Source of the DNA: Acholoe squamosa
Lineage: Eukaryota; Annelida; Polychaeta; Phyllodocida; Polynoidae
Length of the DNA: 64,000 nucleotides
NCBI GenBank assembly: GCA_949317995.1
Contig: OX439047.1
Coordinates: 46,439,505-46,503,504 of the forward strand
Reading direction: 5' to 3'
The notes below the pieces were generated by a model. The model was given only the letters and a program-made list of their open reading frames with translations, had not been told where the DNA came from and did no database searches. Position numbers and translations under genes: made by a program. Positions within the stretch are counted from its first letter, which is position 1, and every line of letters starts with the position of its first letter. Positions 1 to 23,320 of this stretch are shown piece after piece.

Positions 1-27
1 AAGATTTCTCTTACTTGCCTATTCTAG

Positions 28-10066
<10,039 letters not shown>

Positions 10067-11460
10067 AAACATGGTGTACAGAGTAATTGCATAGTGCATG
10101 TGATAGTCAGTCATTCGAAGGTGATTTCTCAGGTAGGGCTTGGATGATGCCTTCCGGTGAATGCATTTGTGAGGCGCTGAGTGCATTATTGGCCATTGAT
10201 AGAATCTGGTAGGTAAGAAACGAGACTTAATGTACCTTAAAAATCAGTTTCTTATGAACTAGCTATAACGAATATTGTGAAGGTTGTGGGGATACAAATA
10301 TATCAATGTGTACAAATATTCATGCATATAAAAGGAGTTGAATAATACTCCGGACTGCTATCAATATTGACGAATTCTCGCATATTACCGGGTATACCAT
10401 AGCTTCACATGGCAATCCATCTCGTCTTCTAAATCACTGCAAACTGTTGTCTGTAAATAGCATCATATCTAGTACATGTAGTTGATAGGAATCAAGTCTA
10501 GACTTGAGTGTGGACTTTAGGCATTGAAAAATATATGATAGTTTTTTTTTCCATTTAGGTAAAACTAATCAGTCAGATAGTTCAATAGTGTACTTGAAAG
10601 TCAGATCATATTAAAACAGCGATTCTATGCTAGACCTAGCTAGCGATAATAAGTGACTGAAAACTAATCAGTATTATCATAATTATTATGTCTTGATAAA
10701 TGTTCATAATCAGTTTTGTTTCATATGCTACAACATTACATTTGAATGTTCTGCTCCTGTTGAAGTTTGTTGTACATATAACTCGTGGCGCGATATTTCA
10801 CAGATTATCAGCTATTGAAGGGATTTGTGATAAACAGGGTTATTGTCTATTGAATGACTTTGTAACAAATACGGTATTGGGGTTATTGATGTTTCAATTT
10901 TCTCTGCTAAATTGAATCCGTTTGCTTGTGTTGATACAACCGGTAAACTCCAAGCATGTGTTGTATACTTTTGATTGTTACTGCTGCAATCATTGTCATC
11001 TGGGTCTTATTCATCTCATTTGTGGACATTCTGTTTCAATGCTTCTCCACTGGAAATTTACCTCTCTTGAAACATTGAATCTATTGGGTGCTAGTTTTTG
11101 AAAAGGTAGAAGGGTTTCATTTCCTCTGTACAAAACCATCCTCAGAAGAGGTGTGTACCTATATCGTGTCCTTAATGGTCTACAGGTTTTTCTTCTGGAT
11201 AAGTATGCGTATTTTTGTGGGAATGCGTCCATTAAAACGCACATCTTAACATCCATTGTTCGTGTCTCCTTTGTATCATTTACGGGAATAAAGTTTAATG
11301 ACATCATCCAGTATGTGTTAGTGTATCCCAGATAGAAACACGGTTTGCCACAGACTGCTCATGGTGTGACACATGGCAGATTATCCACATTTGTGAACAC
11401 CAGTTGACTCACTAATCACTGCCATGCTGGCTGGTCAATGCTTAAGCCTATAGCCCAAGC
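10067..11460. other. ITPR 3' flank / probable 3' UTR, otherwise no gene
   Basis: AT-rich sequence after the ITPR stop. ATTAAA occurs near 10,608 and AATAAA at 11,287-11,292, so the 3' UTR may end near either. No protein-like frame or RNA gene is recognised. Confidence 0.4.
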
Positions 11461-11617
11461 TCCACTAGGCGGCATGGGGTGCCGCAGCGTTACAAGCGGC
11501 ACATGTTTTCCTTGCATTAGGGTACCCTTTCTGCCTACCAATGCAGGAACGCAGCGTTTCGCGTCATTGACGCACCTCTACCGCATGTAACGCTGCCGCC
11601 CCTTGTCGTCCAGTGGA
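11461..11617. repeat. GC-rich palindromic MITE
   Basis: Left end TCCACTAGGCGGCATGGGG with GCAGCGTTACAAGCGG is repeated inverted at the right end (CCGCATGTAACGCTGC and GTCGTCCAGTGGA). It is about 157 bp, much richer in GC and CpG than its flanks, and non-coding. Confidence 0.65.
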
Positions 11618-12818
11618 TACCTGGCATATGGAGAAAGCGGTAGTTAGTCAGCATTGTGGTGTGGAGTGAGGGGGGTTTACATGCCCAGATTTTTTTGTCC
11701 TACCCTAACTTTATTTGATTTTTGGGAAAAATATCTGATCTTTTGGCACTTATCAAGTCATGAAAATCTTTTTACAATCCTGCATATAAAGTTCGCGTCG
11801 CATAGGGGTGGAAATCTTAACATAATTATATTAAAAAATATACCAGACAGACCTTTGGTAGATCAACTGCATTGCGTAGGTGCAAAAACTTACAGCTGGC
11901 CTTAAAAAGGTTTACAGAAAAACATACCCTACCTTTTTTTCCGATGGAGCTACCTGGACACAACATTTTTTGGGGCCTAATGGCATTTACTAGATTTTTC
12001 TGGGAAAGGTTAACATACTCCAAGCTCTAAAGGAACTAAAAAACAACCCTAGGGATAATTGACAATGCTGTCCATCCGCAAGTTTGTTTTGATTTGGTTT
12101 GAAAATCCTCACCGCCATGCTGCTGTCTGACTAACGATTTCTCCATCGGCAGTGAGTCAGTGTTCACAGGGGACGATTATCAATGGGAAACCATCGCATT
12201 TTTCCCTCAGTGCCCAACAATGCAGCAGTGATTTTGACATAGCCATTTTTCTTTACCTATTACTGTGCAAAAGTCATACTATCCATTACAGAGTAGGCCA
12301 TATATACATATGAGAGTCGGGCTTCCCTAGCCCACTTAAAAGGGTCTATTTCTCCTCTTTCCCATCCCCTCAGATGTGTGTGGTGCACATATGCGCGGGC
12401 ACTGACACATTCCTGTGTAAAATTGTGTAATGTAGTTCTCACCATGAATATGACTTAGCTGTCGAAATGGCTCTAAACATCTATTACTCACTCACTCATA
12501 TGAGAGTTACAGCAGCTCGGGCTTTCATGTGCCCCATTTGGAACAAGTAGGGGGCACTTAGCTATCATAAAGGGAGATTGGTTATCTGCAGCACGTCTAG
12601 ATATAAGTCTAGGTCTAGGCAAGGCCACGTCATTGACATAAATAAAGCTTCTGATGTGAAAGAATGCATGTTTCTAGGGTGTTCTACTTTCATGTGCTTA
12701 AGAACCTCCTTTGTCCCAACAATGTTCCTGATATACGTCTTACAAATGATTATGTATCCACAGATTGCCTCAATCAATGTTTCTTTTAAACCTATACTAA
12801 ATAATGGTTAGAAGGGTT
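11618..12818. other. No feature recognised
   Basis: Intergenic, mixed composition. No coding region, RNA gene or strong repeat is seen. Confidence 0.4.
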
Positions 12819-13040
12819 CCCAGCAAATTGTCGTCATCTGTCGCCATGATTGGTCATCAATGGTGACTCCTTTTTGAGTGATAACTCATTCCGTCATCTT
12901 TCGTCACTGTGTGTTAGACTCACACGCCATAGCAATTGCTATTCCTGGTGATCTTGTGCTATAACAACGTCGTGTTCCATCTAGCGACATGTGTGAGCCA
13001 CTTCACACAGGTTGACGAGGACTCACGACAATTTGCTGGG
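12819..13040. mobile_element. MITE with CCCAGCAAATTG ends, copy 1
   Basis: 222 bp, beginning CCCAGCAAATTG and ending CAATTTGCTGGG. A second copy at 24,040-24,254 is nearly identical across the interior. The same 12-bp end also bounds the large element at 32,792-53,717. Short protein-like frames across both copies (start MLF.VILCYN) are conserved only because the repeats are related. Confidence 0.75.
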
Positions 13041-13138
13041 TTGATGCTGAATTACAGCATGCATGGTAGCGCCGAAAAAGACCATACAATCATCACAGTA
13101 GTGCAAAGTATTGGTTTAGGCTCAGATATATGTTTAAG

Positions 13139-13433
13139 GTGCACAGTGTGGTAAAGTCCATGACTGAGATTTGAAACGTTCTGGGTATGAAGCCAATGCT
13201 GTTCCATTGCCCCTCACAGGATATTGGGCAGAGTTCAGTCATAGACTATAGATACTAGTCTAGTGTAGCTGACACTAACAACTACATGGTCAGGTCCCAT
13301 AAGTGATTCCCTAAAGTGCATATGCAGTATTCCCTGTCGGAATGGCTAGACATCAGGACTCAATCAATATGCAATAAGTAGTATGTGCCAGCTTGCATCG
13401 ATGGGTTTATAAATAGACAATATTTAATATTTA
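13139..13433. repeat. Dispersed repeat, copy 1 of a pair
   Basis: About 295 bp starting GTGCACAGTGTGGTA is repeated in the same orientation at 14,599-14,911 with scattered substitutions and small indels. It may be two copies of an unidentified element; no inverted ends or coding potential are seen. Confidence 0.7.
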
Positions 13434-14598
13434 GATCGTCAATTCTCTCACACCCTTAATATAGGTACCACAAGTTTGACTTTTATAAATATTAATTAAA
13501 CAGCGGTTTCTTGTTATTGGTGTATGCGCAGCCATGACGGATATGATCTCAGAAGATCTCAAAATATTCAGACGGGTGCAATCATTCCAAACTGCCTGAG
13601 TTGCCAGGAACAAATGTAGCCATGAGATCAGAACAGGGTATCGCTGATGTCAGCATGCACATGGCGCTCCCGAGAACCAGTCCTGCATGTCCAGAGTAAG
13701 CGGTATATTATACCTGTTGAGCCCTAAACCAGTGACAATAATCATAATACATAACACTGAGAATGATAATTAACAGTAGTTCATACCCTAATCTACATTA
13801 GACAAATCATAAGGTCAGGGATCATTGGGTTAATTACAATGACATCGTTGATATAGGACATTTATAGCATAACCGAAGGAGCCAATTATCTTCAACATTA
13901 AATAAGGGGAACTCGGGAAAATGCAATAATGAGAGATGCTTAACGATCAATACCTTTATCCGTTAATGTCAGCACAAGACATGACGTCTCCATTATGGTT
14001 GGCTTTCAGGCCCGTGATACATGGCCATTTAGCCAGGTGGCGGGGTCCTACAATGAGAGGGCACAGACCATACAGCTTGGTAATGCATTAAACCTTTTAA
14101 GGGCCGAATGGTGGCGCCATGATGCTGCTGTGAATCCTGCTGACCCTTAACTGGTTTTACTCTCAAAACATCAGTTTCTCACAACCACATCATGTATATT
14201 CCCCCTTCATTCTTAATACAGGGAAAGAGAAATTTAAGAGAGAGTATGATAGAGATCCAAATTTACCAAGGTGAATTGTGTCAATGTAAAATGATTGATA
14301 TATGCTGTGTCTGGACACAATGCGCAATGCTGCCCTGGGTTTGAGATGAAAGCAATGCTGATGCATGCAGACTTAATCCTAGGGTTTGCATTCAGGTCCA
14401 ATCATGCCGAGTTAGGTACTTGGGTTAGTATGTAAGTCTTAGCTTTACAAGCATGTTTTAATATCCAAATAACATAACATTCTTAATGTCTGAGTAAAAT
14501 TTCCCAAAAGTATGTCATGAAAAACAAATTCAACATGAAAATTATGTTCGATTTTAAAATTGTTCATTAGAATACAATGGCAACACATCAATGGTTAG
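13434..14598. other. No feature recognised between the two repeat copies
   Basis: AT-rich non-coding sequence with no supported gene. Confidence 0.4.
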
Positions 14599-14911
14599 GT
14601 GCACAGTGTGGTAGAGTCCATGGTAGAGATCTGAGCTTGAAACCTATGGTTATCTAATTCTGAGGCCAATGCTGTTCCATTGCCCCTCACAGGATATTGG
14701 GCAGAGTTCAGTCATAGACTATAGATACTAGTCTAGTGTAGCTGACACTAACAACCATAAATTATGGTCAAATCCCATAAGTGATTCCCTAAAGTGCATA
14801 TGCAGTATTCCCTGTTGGAATGGCTAGACATCAGGACTCAATCAATATGCAATAAGCAGTATGCGCCAGCTTGCATTGATGGGTTTATAAATAGACAATA
14901 TTTAATATTTA
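14599..14911. repeat. Dispersed repeat, copy 2 of a pair
   Basis: Direct repeat of 13,139-13,433. It shares, for example, the run around CCATTGCCCCTCACAGGATA and a common AT-rich end (AGACAATATTTAATATTTA). Confidence 0.7.
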
Positions 14912-15899
14912 CATAGAAAACTGCCGATAAAGCATTACTCAGTGGCCACAATATCCATTTTCGATGTTGGGCGCACCAACGTGCATTGATACTACAATAA
15001 TCAGTTGGCCAAATATGATTTCTTTTAATGGATACAATGTCTGCAAACCCTTACTTCCCACCAAATCATTTAGACAAATCATTTCTTCTTAAGCTCATCT
15101 AAATCATTTCTTTTTAAGCTTATCTAAACCACCCATCCATCATACCATCTAAGTAGGAATTAAAGAGTTTTTAAAAGCTCGTGTATACTTGATTGATAGA
15201 CCACTTAGCCTTAACAGACATGCCCAAATGGATGTAACGTAACTACAAAATAGCACATCGCTTGGTGCAGAAGGCCTGCTTGAAAAAGCAAACCTAATCC
15301 CATCCAGAAACCTCGACTTTAAAATGGTATAACCTAGGAAAGTACAGTGCCTGCATATCTCTCGCTGCGTACATGTGAGTGGGATCTGAGAGAGGGATGT
15401 TCTGAACATCAAATGGAATCAAATGGGGCCACTCTAGGTCATGGAGAATGGACAGACAATGTGAGCAATACGGGTCTGTTTGTTTGTTTGTTATTCTTTT
15501 ATTTATACAGGCTCTATAGAGGGTGATACCCATTTTGATATTGAACCTGTTTTGAATCATCAGTACGTTCAGATGTCTCTCCATGATGTCATTGGATAAC
15601 AGTATAATAATAGTGGAATAATAACAGACAAATAAGATGATTCGAGTCATCTGTCATGGGCCATGATACCAAACACTAGTAGATAGTGTCCAGTATACTT
15701 ATCCCATATATATGCTCCTATAATAAAAGTTCTTGTGTTAGAATTCCAGGGCCTATTGCCAATATTAGTGTTAGTAATCTTGGCTGCACATATATTGCCC
15801 TGAGGATCTTACAAGTCAGTTGAGTGTCGGTACCCATACATAAGAAGGGGGGTATATATATATACAAGGGGCAGTTCTTGTTGGTGCTGTCCTTTGATA

Positions 15900-17420
15900 T
15901 ACAGCTTTAATAGCTTAGGATGTTTCATTTGTCATGGGTCTGTCACTATAGGGTCAGCTCTGAGAGGGATGGAGGGGTAGACTGGGGCTGCAGTCATTCA
16001 TCTCCTGTTTACAGCAAAATGGTCTGGCAGCTCTGCCAGGGGTTTCTTATAATTACCATTCTTCCATTGTTAGAATTGCTCCTTTGCTTTTATAGCCCTG
16101 ATAGTGTTGTCTAATTTGTTCCACCATTTTGCTGCCTGAAACTCGAGACTGTGTCTATATATGGGGTTCAGGGGTCTTTTGACCTATATCAAATGTTCAA
16201 GATGCCTGCTAGACTTTATATTTCTCCTGTCCAAGGCTTCGATGTCCAATGACAAATCAAAAGCCTTTTGGAGCAGGTGCTTGTCCCTTCTCTCTGATAT
16301 ATAGTTTAAACCAGCTAATTTAATGAGCTTTTCTGTGTTGGTGGTACCAGATTTCCAGAGACATGTTCTGAGGTTTTTATTGACTAATAGTTGGATTTTT
16401 CCCTGATGGGTTTTGATGCAGGGTGAGTAAATAATGTCACCGTCATCAGCTATTGGAATAAGCATGGTTTTCAGGACATCCTTGGCAGCTTGGTCAGTGA
16501 GATTGTTCCTAATTTTCCTAAAAAGATGTGTACTCTAGCTTGTGAGCTACATTATCTACTTGTTTCGTGAAGTCCAGCATTGTATCCAAATGTAGGCCCA
16601 GGTAGTTATAAGTTGGAGTAAAAAAGATGTTATCATTTCCTATTTTAAGTACTGGGTATGTTAGTTTTATCTCAAGGGCTTTAATGTGGAAATTCATAGC
16701 TTAGGTCTTTTTGGTATTGAGTGAGAGTTTGTTTTGAATGTACCATGCTGAAACGTGATCTAAATCCTGATTTATGGCTGCTTCTGTTGTGGGGTCATCA
16801 GGGGTGTGTGATATGTACAAGACTGTGTCATCTGCATAATGTTGGCAATTTAAATTTTGAAGGGAGTGGCTTAAGTCATTGATATATATGTCAAAAAGAG
16901 CAAGGGGCACAAAACAGAGCCCTAGGGGACACCATGGGTGATTTGTTCAACTTGAGAGATCATATTGTTTGCTTTGGTGGTCTGCGTTCTCTTACTAAGA
17001 TAATTTTCAATTAATTGTCAAAACCCAGTCTTTCTAATTTTTGAATCAGAATTTTGTGGTCTAAACTGTCGAACACCTTCTTTTTAAATCCAGATATATG
17101 GCTTTATTGCATTTGTTGGAATTTAATGTAGGCCATGAGACCTCCTCCACTGTTAGGGTTAGAATTTAACCTGTCCTGCCTGATAATGTTGTAACCATCC
17201 ATATGCACTTTACTGTTTGGTAACATGTCATGAAGCCATGATTCAGAGACTGTTAAGCAATCAATATTGGAGTTAATCAATTGTGGTTGTAAGTCATCAT
17301 AACTGCTAGGAAGACTTCTCGCATTTATATGGCATAAACAAAGACCCCTGAGCCCATTAAAGTCAAGAGAAGAGGTCCCGATTACCACAGCCATATCCTC
17401 CCTCACAGGCAGACCCTATG
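15900..17420 (-). pseudogene. Decayed LINE (endonuclease plus reverse transcriptase remnants)
   Basis: Read on the minus strand. 17,406-17,104 encodes part of an AP-type endonuclease (HINARSL, SESWL, a GY.I.RQDR segment and GGGL). Immediately after, 17,100-16,920 shows the reverse-transcriptase segment FDSLDHKIL..KLE..GFDN with a stop. 16,910-16,701 has IYINDL and the catalytic YADDTVLY (about 16,838-16,815), and 16,465-16,184 the RT C-terminal region. Further on, a WWNKLD-type tail is recognisable to about 15,900. The endonuclease runs almost straight into mid-RT, so the C-terminal endonuclease and N-terminal RT have been lost, and several stops interrupt the frame. This is a non-LTR retrotransposon of the endonuclease-RT type (Jockey/CR1 group likely); inactive. 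Confidence 0.8.
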
Positions 17421-18300
17421 ATGTTAAAGTGTGACAGACCCATTAGTCGTATATTGTTACAGATTCTTCAGACTGCCAAGCTTTCTGCTCTAGGCTGCCT
17501 AGGAAGGTTAGTATCAAAGGAATTGCAGTACATTGATGATATGGGGGGGGGGGCTGAAAGGGGTGAAGGGAAAGGAAAGTCTGAAATCTGGCCAAGGTTA
17601 AATTGCCGATAGTCATGAACCAATGGATCCACCCAGAGATTAATCGTGAAAGGAATCATAAAAATCCAGGTTGTCATCAAATGTTGATCAATACTGCTGC
17701 TCTCCTAGCCCCCCCCCCCCCTCTTCTAGACCCGCCTAAAGCGAATAAGGCTACAACTAAATACTACGATAACCCTCTTGGCCCAGTGGTGGTCTTTTAA
17801 AGGTGATGGATAGCATAGAATGTTACCGATGAAAAGACCCATGTAAGATACGCCTACTCATTAGATCATGGAGTAATACAAAAATCTCTGAGTATCAAGG
17901 TTCGAAAGGACCATGTAGCAAAGAGAGAGGACAATGAACAAATCAGAGATACTTATGGTAGAATCTTTTTCTTCACATATTTTATCCATTTTGCAGACGC
18001 ACCCAAATGGATGTTACCCATTTCAAAAGGATGCATTGTTGCAAGACACCCATGTCGATTAAAAAAAAGCAAATGCACCTTACATACTGAGATTCTAGCG
18101 TAATAAATGGCGTACCTATAGGACAAAATGACAACTGATTATGACCTCATGTGAAATGGTTTTACAGTGTAATTGGACATAATAGCACGCATGAGGATTC
18201 AAAGACAAAGTGTGGGGACTTTTTGCACTGACGTCCTGAAAGTGGAATTAATGGCATTCTGACCCAATACAACTCTAGATGACCCCAAGTCAATGGCCGA
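17421..18300. other. No gene recognised
   Basis: Contains a G run near 17,541 and a C run near 17,711. No supported coding region. Confidence 0.35.
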
Positions 18301-19145
18301 AAAGCATGTAATCACTGCAGTGCCAACCACCCTTACTATAGCATCACCATCCAGCACCACTCACCATAACCAACCACCACCCCATTAGTACTACTACCAG
18401 ACCTAAAGAGCCCCTCTCAGCTGCTCCCCTTTGCATTGATCACATACAGCAAGTGGTCGCGTCCTATGGTGGGCCATACACAGTGAGCAATTGCAAACAC
18501 TGCAGGGAACAATAATAACCGGACAAGCGAGCTGCTCATAACACAGCAGCAACCGGTTGATGTTTGCTCTTACCCTGCTGTCTATGGGGCGGCCCATTGG
18601 TGGAGGCCTCACAGTAATAGTACTGCTACAGCAGAGGGAGGAGGGGTACAGAAGGGTGCTGGTGTAGAGGAGTGAAAGCCTGGATGGTCGGCTGTGTGCA
18701 TGCACGCCCACGACCACAGCCATAACAGGCGCAGGCACATACATACAAACTAGTCTGTGCCACCACCAATATAGTCAAGGTCCCCACAGGAGGAAAACCA
18801 GCAGCAGTAGCAGTAAGGAGGAGACGCATTAAGGGCTTACAGCTAAGTCTGTCACTGACCACTGACCAGCTGATCCTCCGGCAGGAGAGGATTGACCTTT
18901 GCCATGCCCCCGGCATACCCAAGCCACCCAGGAGGCTGTGGTAGAGTGACGGCGGAGGGGGCGCGGGAGTCAGGGGGTGGTTATGAGGGTACCATTCTGG
19001 AGGCACATGGACAAAGAGAAGGCTGTGCTATAGATCTGATATGATCCGGTGTTGGGGCAGAGGCAATAGGCATTCGAGTGGATGGAACTGCTGGGCCAGG
19101 AGCTTCTTACTTCTACACTCACACTAACTGTACTTGGTCAACTGT
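18300..19145 (+). promoter_or_regulatory. GC-rich stretch with a possible first exon
   Basis: This stretch is clearly richer in GC than its surroundings. It ends with an ATG-started run (MELLGQELL..., from about 19,084) leading to a good donor CAACT|GTGAGTA near 19,141. It could be a promoter with a 5' exon for the downstream gene (exon at 29,686). Joined to that exon, the frame ends quickly in a stop, so it would be 5' UTR with an upstream frame. Speculative. Confidence 0.2.
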
Positions 19146-20313
19146 GAGTATATTTATCTTATTCCGCCTTCTGTGATTTAACGAACTAACATGTAAACGT
19201 CGATTTATTTTTCTAGCTTGGGTATATCAAAGGAGACAGTGTTATGCACAACAAAGAAAAAGACCATTCAGAATAATATTCACCCTGTTAGACACCACGT
19301 TATATGATCATTAGTGTGTTACTAAATTACTTCTGGGTAGGCCCAATATACATGTCCCATTATACATACTTTATGGACACTGTGCCAAGTATATCATCAA
19401 CGGCTGCACTGTGATTGTCATGCAAGGGCCATCAATCAACCCATCAATGTTTATTGATTTCCAGTGAGTCTCGTAGAGTTGCACATATGTACAGATCTAT
19501 GTTTGCATGTCATACACAGAGTAGAGTACATGACATCATCAATCGACATTATTATTCTTTAATAGAACCATATTTTAGATCATTCGTTAGGTCATTTCTA
19601 TTTGTATGTATCCACATGAATGCAAGCTGCAATCAATAAGGCAATGGTATAAGGCGTTTAACTGCATTAACGTAACAGAGTACATCCTGTAACTAGATCT
19701 TTATAACATTCAAACTATACATTGCCTTGTCAGTAGGCAGATGTTACTTACAAAATAGTGAACTTCAGGGATATATAATCTTTGAGGATGGTACGGGCCC
19801 TCAAAACTACAAGGTAGCATCGGCGCCCTCTGTGCAATCTAATATGAGATGCTCCATGTAAAGGCACAGCCCATTCACGTTCAATGCTACCCCTGACTGA
19901 CTAAATTCAATGCTGTCTTAGTTATATTTAGTTGAGAACGGCATGACTGTATGGGCAGTAAGCATGTGAATATGGCGTGACAGATCGGCAGCATACCAAC
20001 CTGTACAGGCAATAGCTACTCATTACTCCTGAGTGCATGAGCTGCTCCCCATCTCCTTTTGAACATTGATTTAGTTGTCATTTGTCGATGATACCCTTGG
20101 ATGCATTTTGAACACTGCATTAGCATGTGGGGTGATTCAGTGAAGGATGTTCACCAGCCTGAGAACCAATGAAATCACATACTCAATATTATTTAACAAC
20201 ACTTTATTTTATTGAAAGCCATATATCTTGGCTTGTTAGGAAGGTTGATTCAAGTCACCAACTCCTAATGCGTCAGTTTTTATAGCCTGTGGTGTAAAAC
20301 CATAATTCTTTAC

Positions 20314-22440
20314 CCTCACATACGTAGCATTTTTAAACAAACAGTCATAAAACCTATTAAATATCCTCCTATGTGCATCAGATTTCATGTCCAAAATGTT
20401 ACAATACATGGCTAAAGGTGTAGCAAAAATGAAATCCCTGCTCCAAGAAATTTTTATTACACCTCATCGCTAAATATGGAGATCAGTGAAAGTTTTGAAT
20501 ATGTAGCCTAGCATTCTTAACTTTTCTCTCATACATTTAAAAATAACTAGATCTTTAACTAAATAACTAGATCTTTATTTAAAACACTCTCTATTATCTA
20601 GAGTGTGTCTACTTTCAAAAGATGTCACTCTTTTCCAACAATATATATATATTTATATATATACATTATGTTCCAGATCTGCAAAAGCACTTCTGAATAC
20701 CAAAGAAAAAAAAATGTTACGTATGTGAGGATTTGGATAGAGCAATTCTTTTAAACATCACAGATCATCTGCATCACTATTTCTTGTACAGGAATTGTTA
20801 AATTAGTAGTTCAAAGGCATATCTTAACACATAAGACTATATTATGGGTTATTTCCATCTCACTCTGTGCGCATGCCATCCTCATTTGGCAGCTTGTCTT
20901 CCTCAGAAACTTGCAGAGTGCAAAATATTGAATACAATTGTTGAACAACTAAGGTGAGTAATATCAAGCAATTATGCCCTAATATTTACAGTTTATCAAT
21001 GGGGTATGAGAAGTAAGTAGGACCAAAAAATTGTTTATGGATAGAACCCCATAAATATCATAACTGACCGGCAGTGCAGCCTTACTCTAGATTATAGCAA
21101 CCATAAAAAAACTTTGAAAAAAACTTTGCAGGATTGCTACATTCACTACTATTTTAGTTTGGGGAATCATATGCACATCTAATGGTGAATTATGTATAGG
21201 CTGGGTGGGTCTGAAGTACACATTGTAACGAAAATGAACAAAACCTCACATACATAACGTTTGTTTTCAAATTTGTGGGAAACTTGCAGAAATTTAAATG
21301 GTAAGTGCCTTAATTCTATCCAGGATATTAGATAGGCACACTATTATAAGATTATCAACCAATTAATTTGAAAAATTCTATTTGGAGGTGTGTGGTGCAA
21401 CACATATAGTAAACACCTCACATAAGTAATAAAATGCTGAGGAGGGGTAGAAAAGGAAAAGGCAAAGTACATACCAAAAGAGAGGTTGTATGTACTGAAA
21501 TGATTGATTGTAGGTCTAGGAGTAAATAAAGAATGGTAAATGACACCCCAGACGGGCTGGGGTGTCATTTTAAAACATCCAAACTGGACCTAATGAACCA
21601 TAGCAGTAAAGGTAGGCCCTAATTTCAACAAATAACAATGATTTGGGGATAAATATACAGCAGGAGTAGCTCAGGAAGGGCAATTTCCATTTCCCAGTGA
21701 AAACGTTATGTATGTGAGGAAAATCAAGCCTTAAAGAGTATGGGGCTTACTGGCCAAACTAAATGGTATTACCAAGCTGCTATGGCCAGTCTCTGGCTTG
21801 GGACTTTCAACCAGAGGGAAATATAACCTAAAATATATCATTTCCATGCAATCTAAGACAATTGCAGACCCTCACATATATAACACACACTATTTCATGA
21901 GAATTTGATTGAAATTCCTTACCTTTTTGAGAAATTTCAGTGTAAATGGAGCTGGAAAATCACAGAAGACTGTGCGCTTAGCTAATTTGAGATCCTCTGA
22001 GTGACTTCCAGTGGTCAGTCATTTCTGCTAGGGCAACTGGAAACATTTCCTTTCTCCTCCACATATTTTCGCTACGTATGTGAGGATTTCCACACCGATA
22101 CCAAAAGAGCCCCTCTGTGGCCTTACTATGCAGACTTGAGCCATGATATTTATTTTAATCATTCAATTCATATACATACTACACTAGAATAGACTAGAAA
22201 TAAAGAATTATTTATTTAGATAGCCTACAGACTTATAAAAGTGTACCTCACATACGTAACATTTTTGGAAGTTGAATTTTGGTTTATGAGACCTAGCTCG
22301 TATCTGCAGCAAACCAGGACTTTCATTTATTTACCATCAAAACCCCCCTAGGGACCCTGCTCAACACAGGTAATAAGAACAGTGAGGATACCTTTTTAGC
22401 ATGGAAGTTTAAGGCGTAAAAAAATGTTACGTATGTGAGG
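20314..22440. repeat. Nine alternating copies of a roughly 20-bp motif
   Basis: Consensus CCTCACATACGTAACATTTT. Forward copies start at about 20,314, 21,244, 21,417, 21,870 and 22,246; reverse copies (GTTACGTATGTGAGG) end at about 20,730, 21,719, 22,085 and 22,440. Orientation alternates except for two consecutive forward copies, so forward-reverse pairs bracket segments of about 417, 303, 216 and 195 bp. The sequences between are unrelated AT-rich DNA. Best guess is clustered tiny foldback elements; no coding. Confidence 0.6.
21540..21568. other. Perfect 12-bp stem hairpin
   Basis: ATGACACCCCAG and its exact inverse CTGGGGTGTCAT are separated by 5 nt (ACGGG). Isolated, not beside a recognised gene, role unknown. 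Confidence 0.5.
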
Positions 22441-23320
22441 ATGCTCACAGTTCGATTTTATAGCACATGTGTGAAAGACAGTTGAGGTAGGGACATGGCC
22501 AAAGTATTTTTAATAGATAGCTATGACCTCTCACCAAAGGTAAAATAGGTTTATCACACTCTAATACTGCCTAGCTTAACAATATATAGGTGGGAATGAT
22601 GGAAAATTGGACAAAAAAGGGCATTTTTGTTGTATTGTCCAACTACAAGCCTCCGTAACTTGTCAAATTATAGGCCGATATATACATAAAGTGGTCTATA
22701 TTTTTTACTGTAGCTCCCCAAAGCTAAAATCCTCTCAAAATAGGCCCAAACTTTGCTCAGTGGATCTGCCCATGTATGTAGTTATTCACATGAGGGGTTG
22801 TGTCATCGTATAAAGAGGCTGATAGTGTGTGGGAGTGGGGGGTGGAGGGTGCACTGTTAAAAAATTCCCTAAATTTAGCTTGGAAACTCCGTAAAATCTA
22901 ACATTAAAATGGGAATGGGAATTCAAAATCGTATTTTATGGTGATTCACTGCCAATGCAGGTGCCAGTGAAGCAGCATTTCTTTAGTGATGTCTTTTACT
23001 GTGTGAAATAGGATTTGTAAGTGTAACGTGGCTCAAATTGGCATGCTTTTAATACAGCAAGTGTAGGGATTCAGTTACCTACGTGCAAGAATGAATAAAT
23101 TTGAAATTGAGTTGATGATCGAGTGAGACTCATAATATGGTTTCTGTAGATCGATGTCATCTAATAACGAGAGGATGTAAATACAATACCAGATTAATGA
23201 GGAAATGCGAGTGGTCTAGAGGTTGGTTAATGTAAATGAAATCAGTTAAGTTAAGTTTCAAGTATAGATTTGATGGTATCTTGTAATACTATCTGCAAAA
23301 TGACGATTGCTTTTCATAAT
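22441..23320. other. No gene recognised
   Basis: Non-coding AT-rich sequence between the motif cluster and the SINE pair. Confidence 0.4.

Noticed and set aside
15149-15650. Minus-strand frames near the LINE as part of its RT
   Set aside because: They do not continue the RT frame and lack recognisable motifs; the LINE's C-terminal tail can be followed only to about 15,900.
18403-19006. Pro/Cys-rich minus-strand open frames of 113 and 126 codons
   Set aside because: They overlap each other in a GC-rich region, lack splice-site or domain support and look like composition effects.
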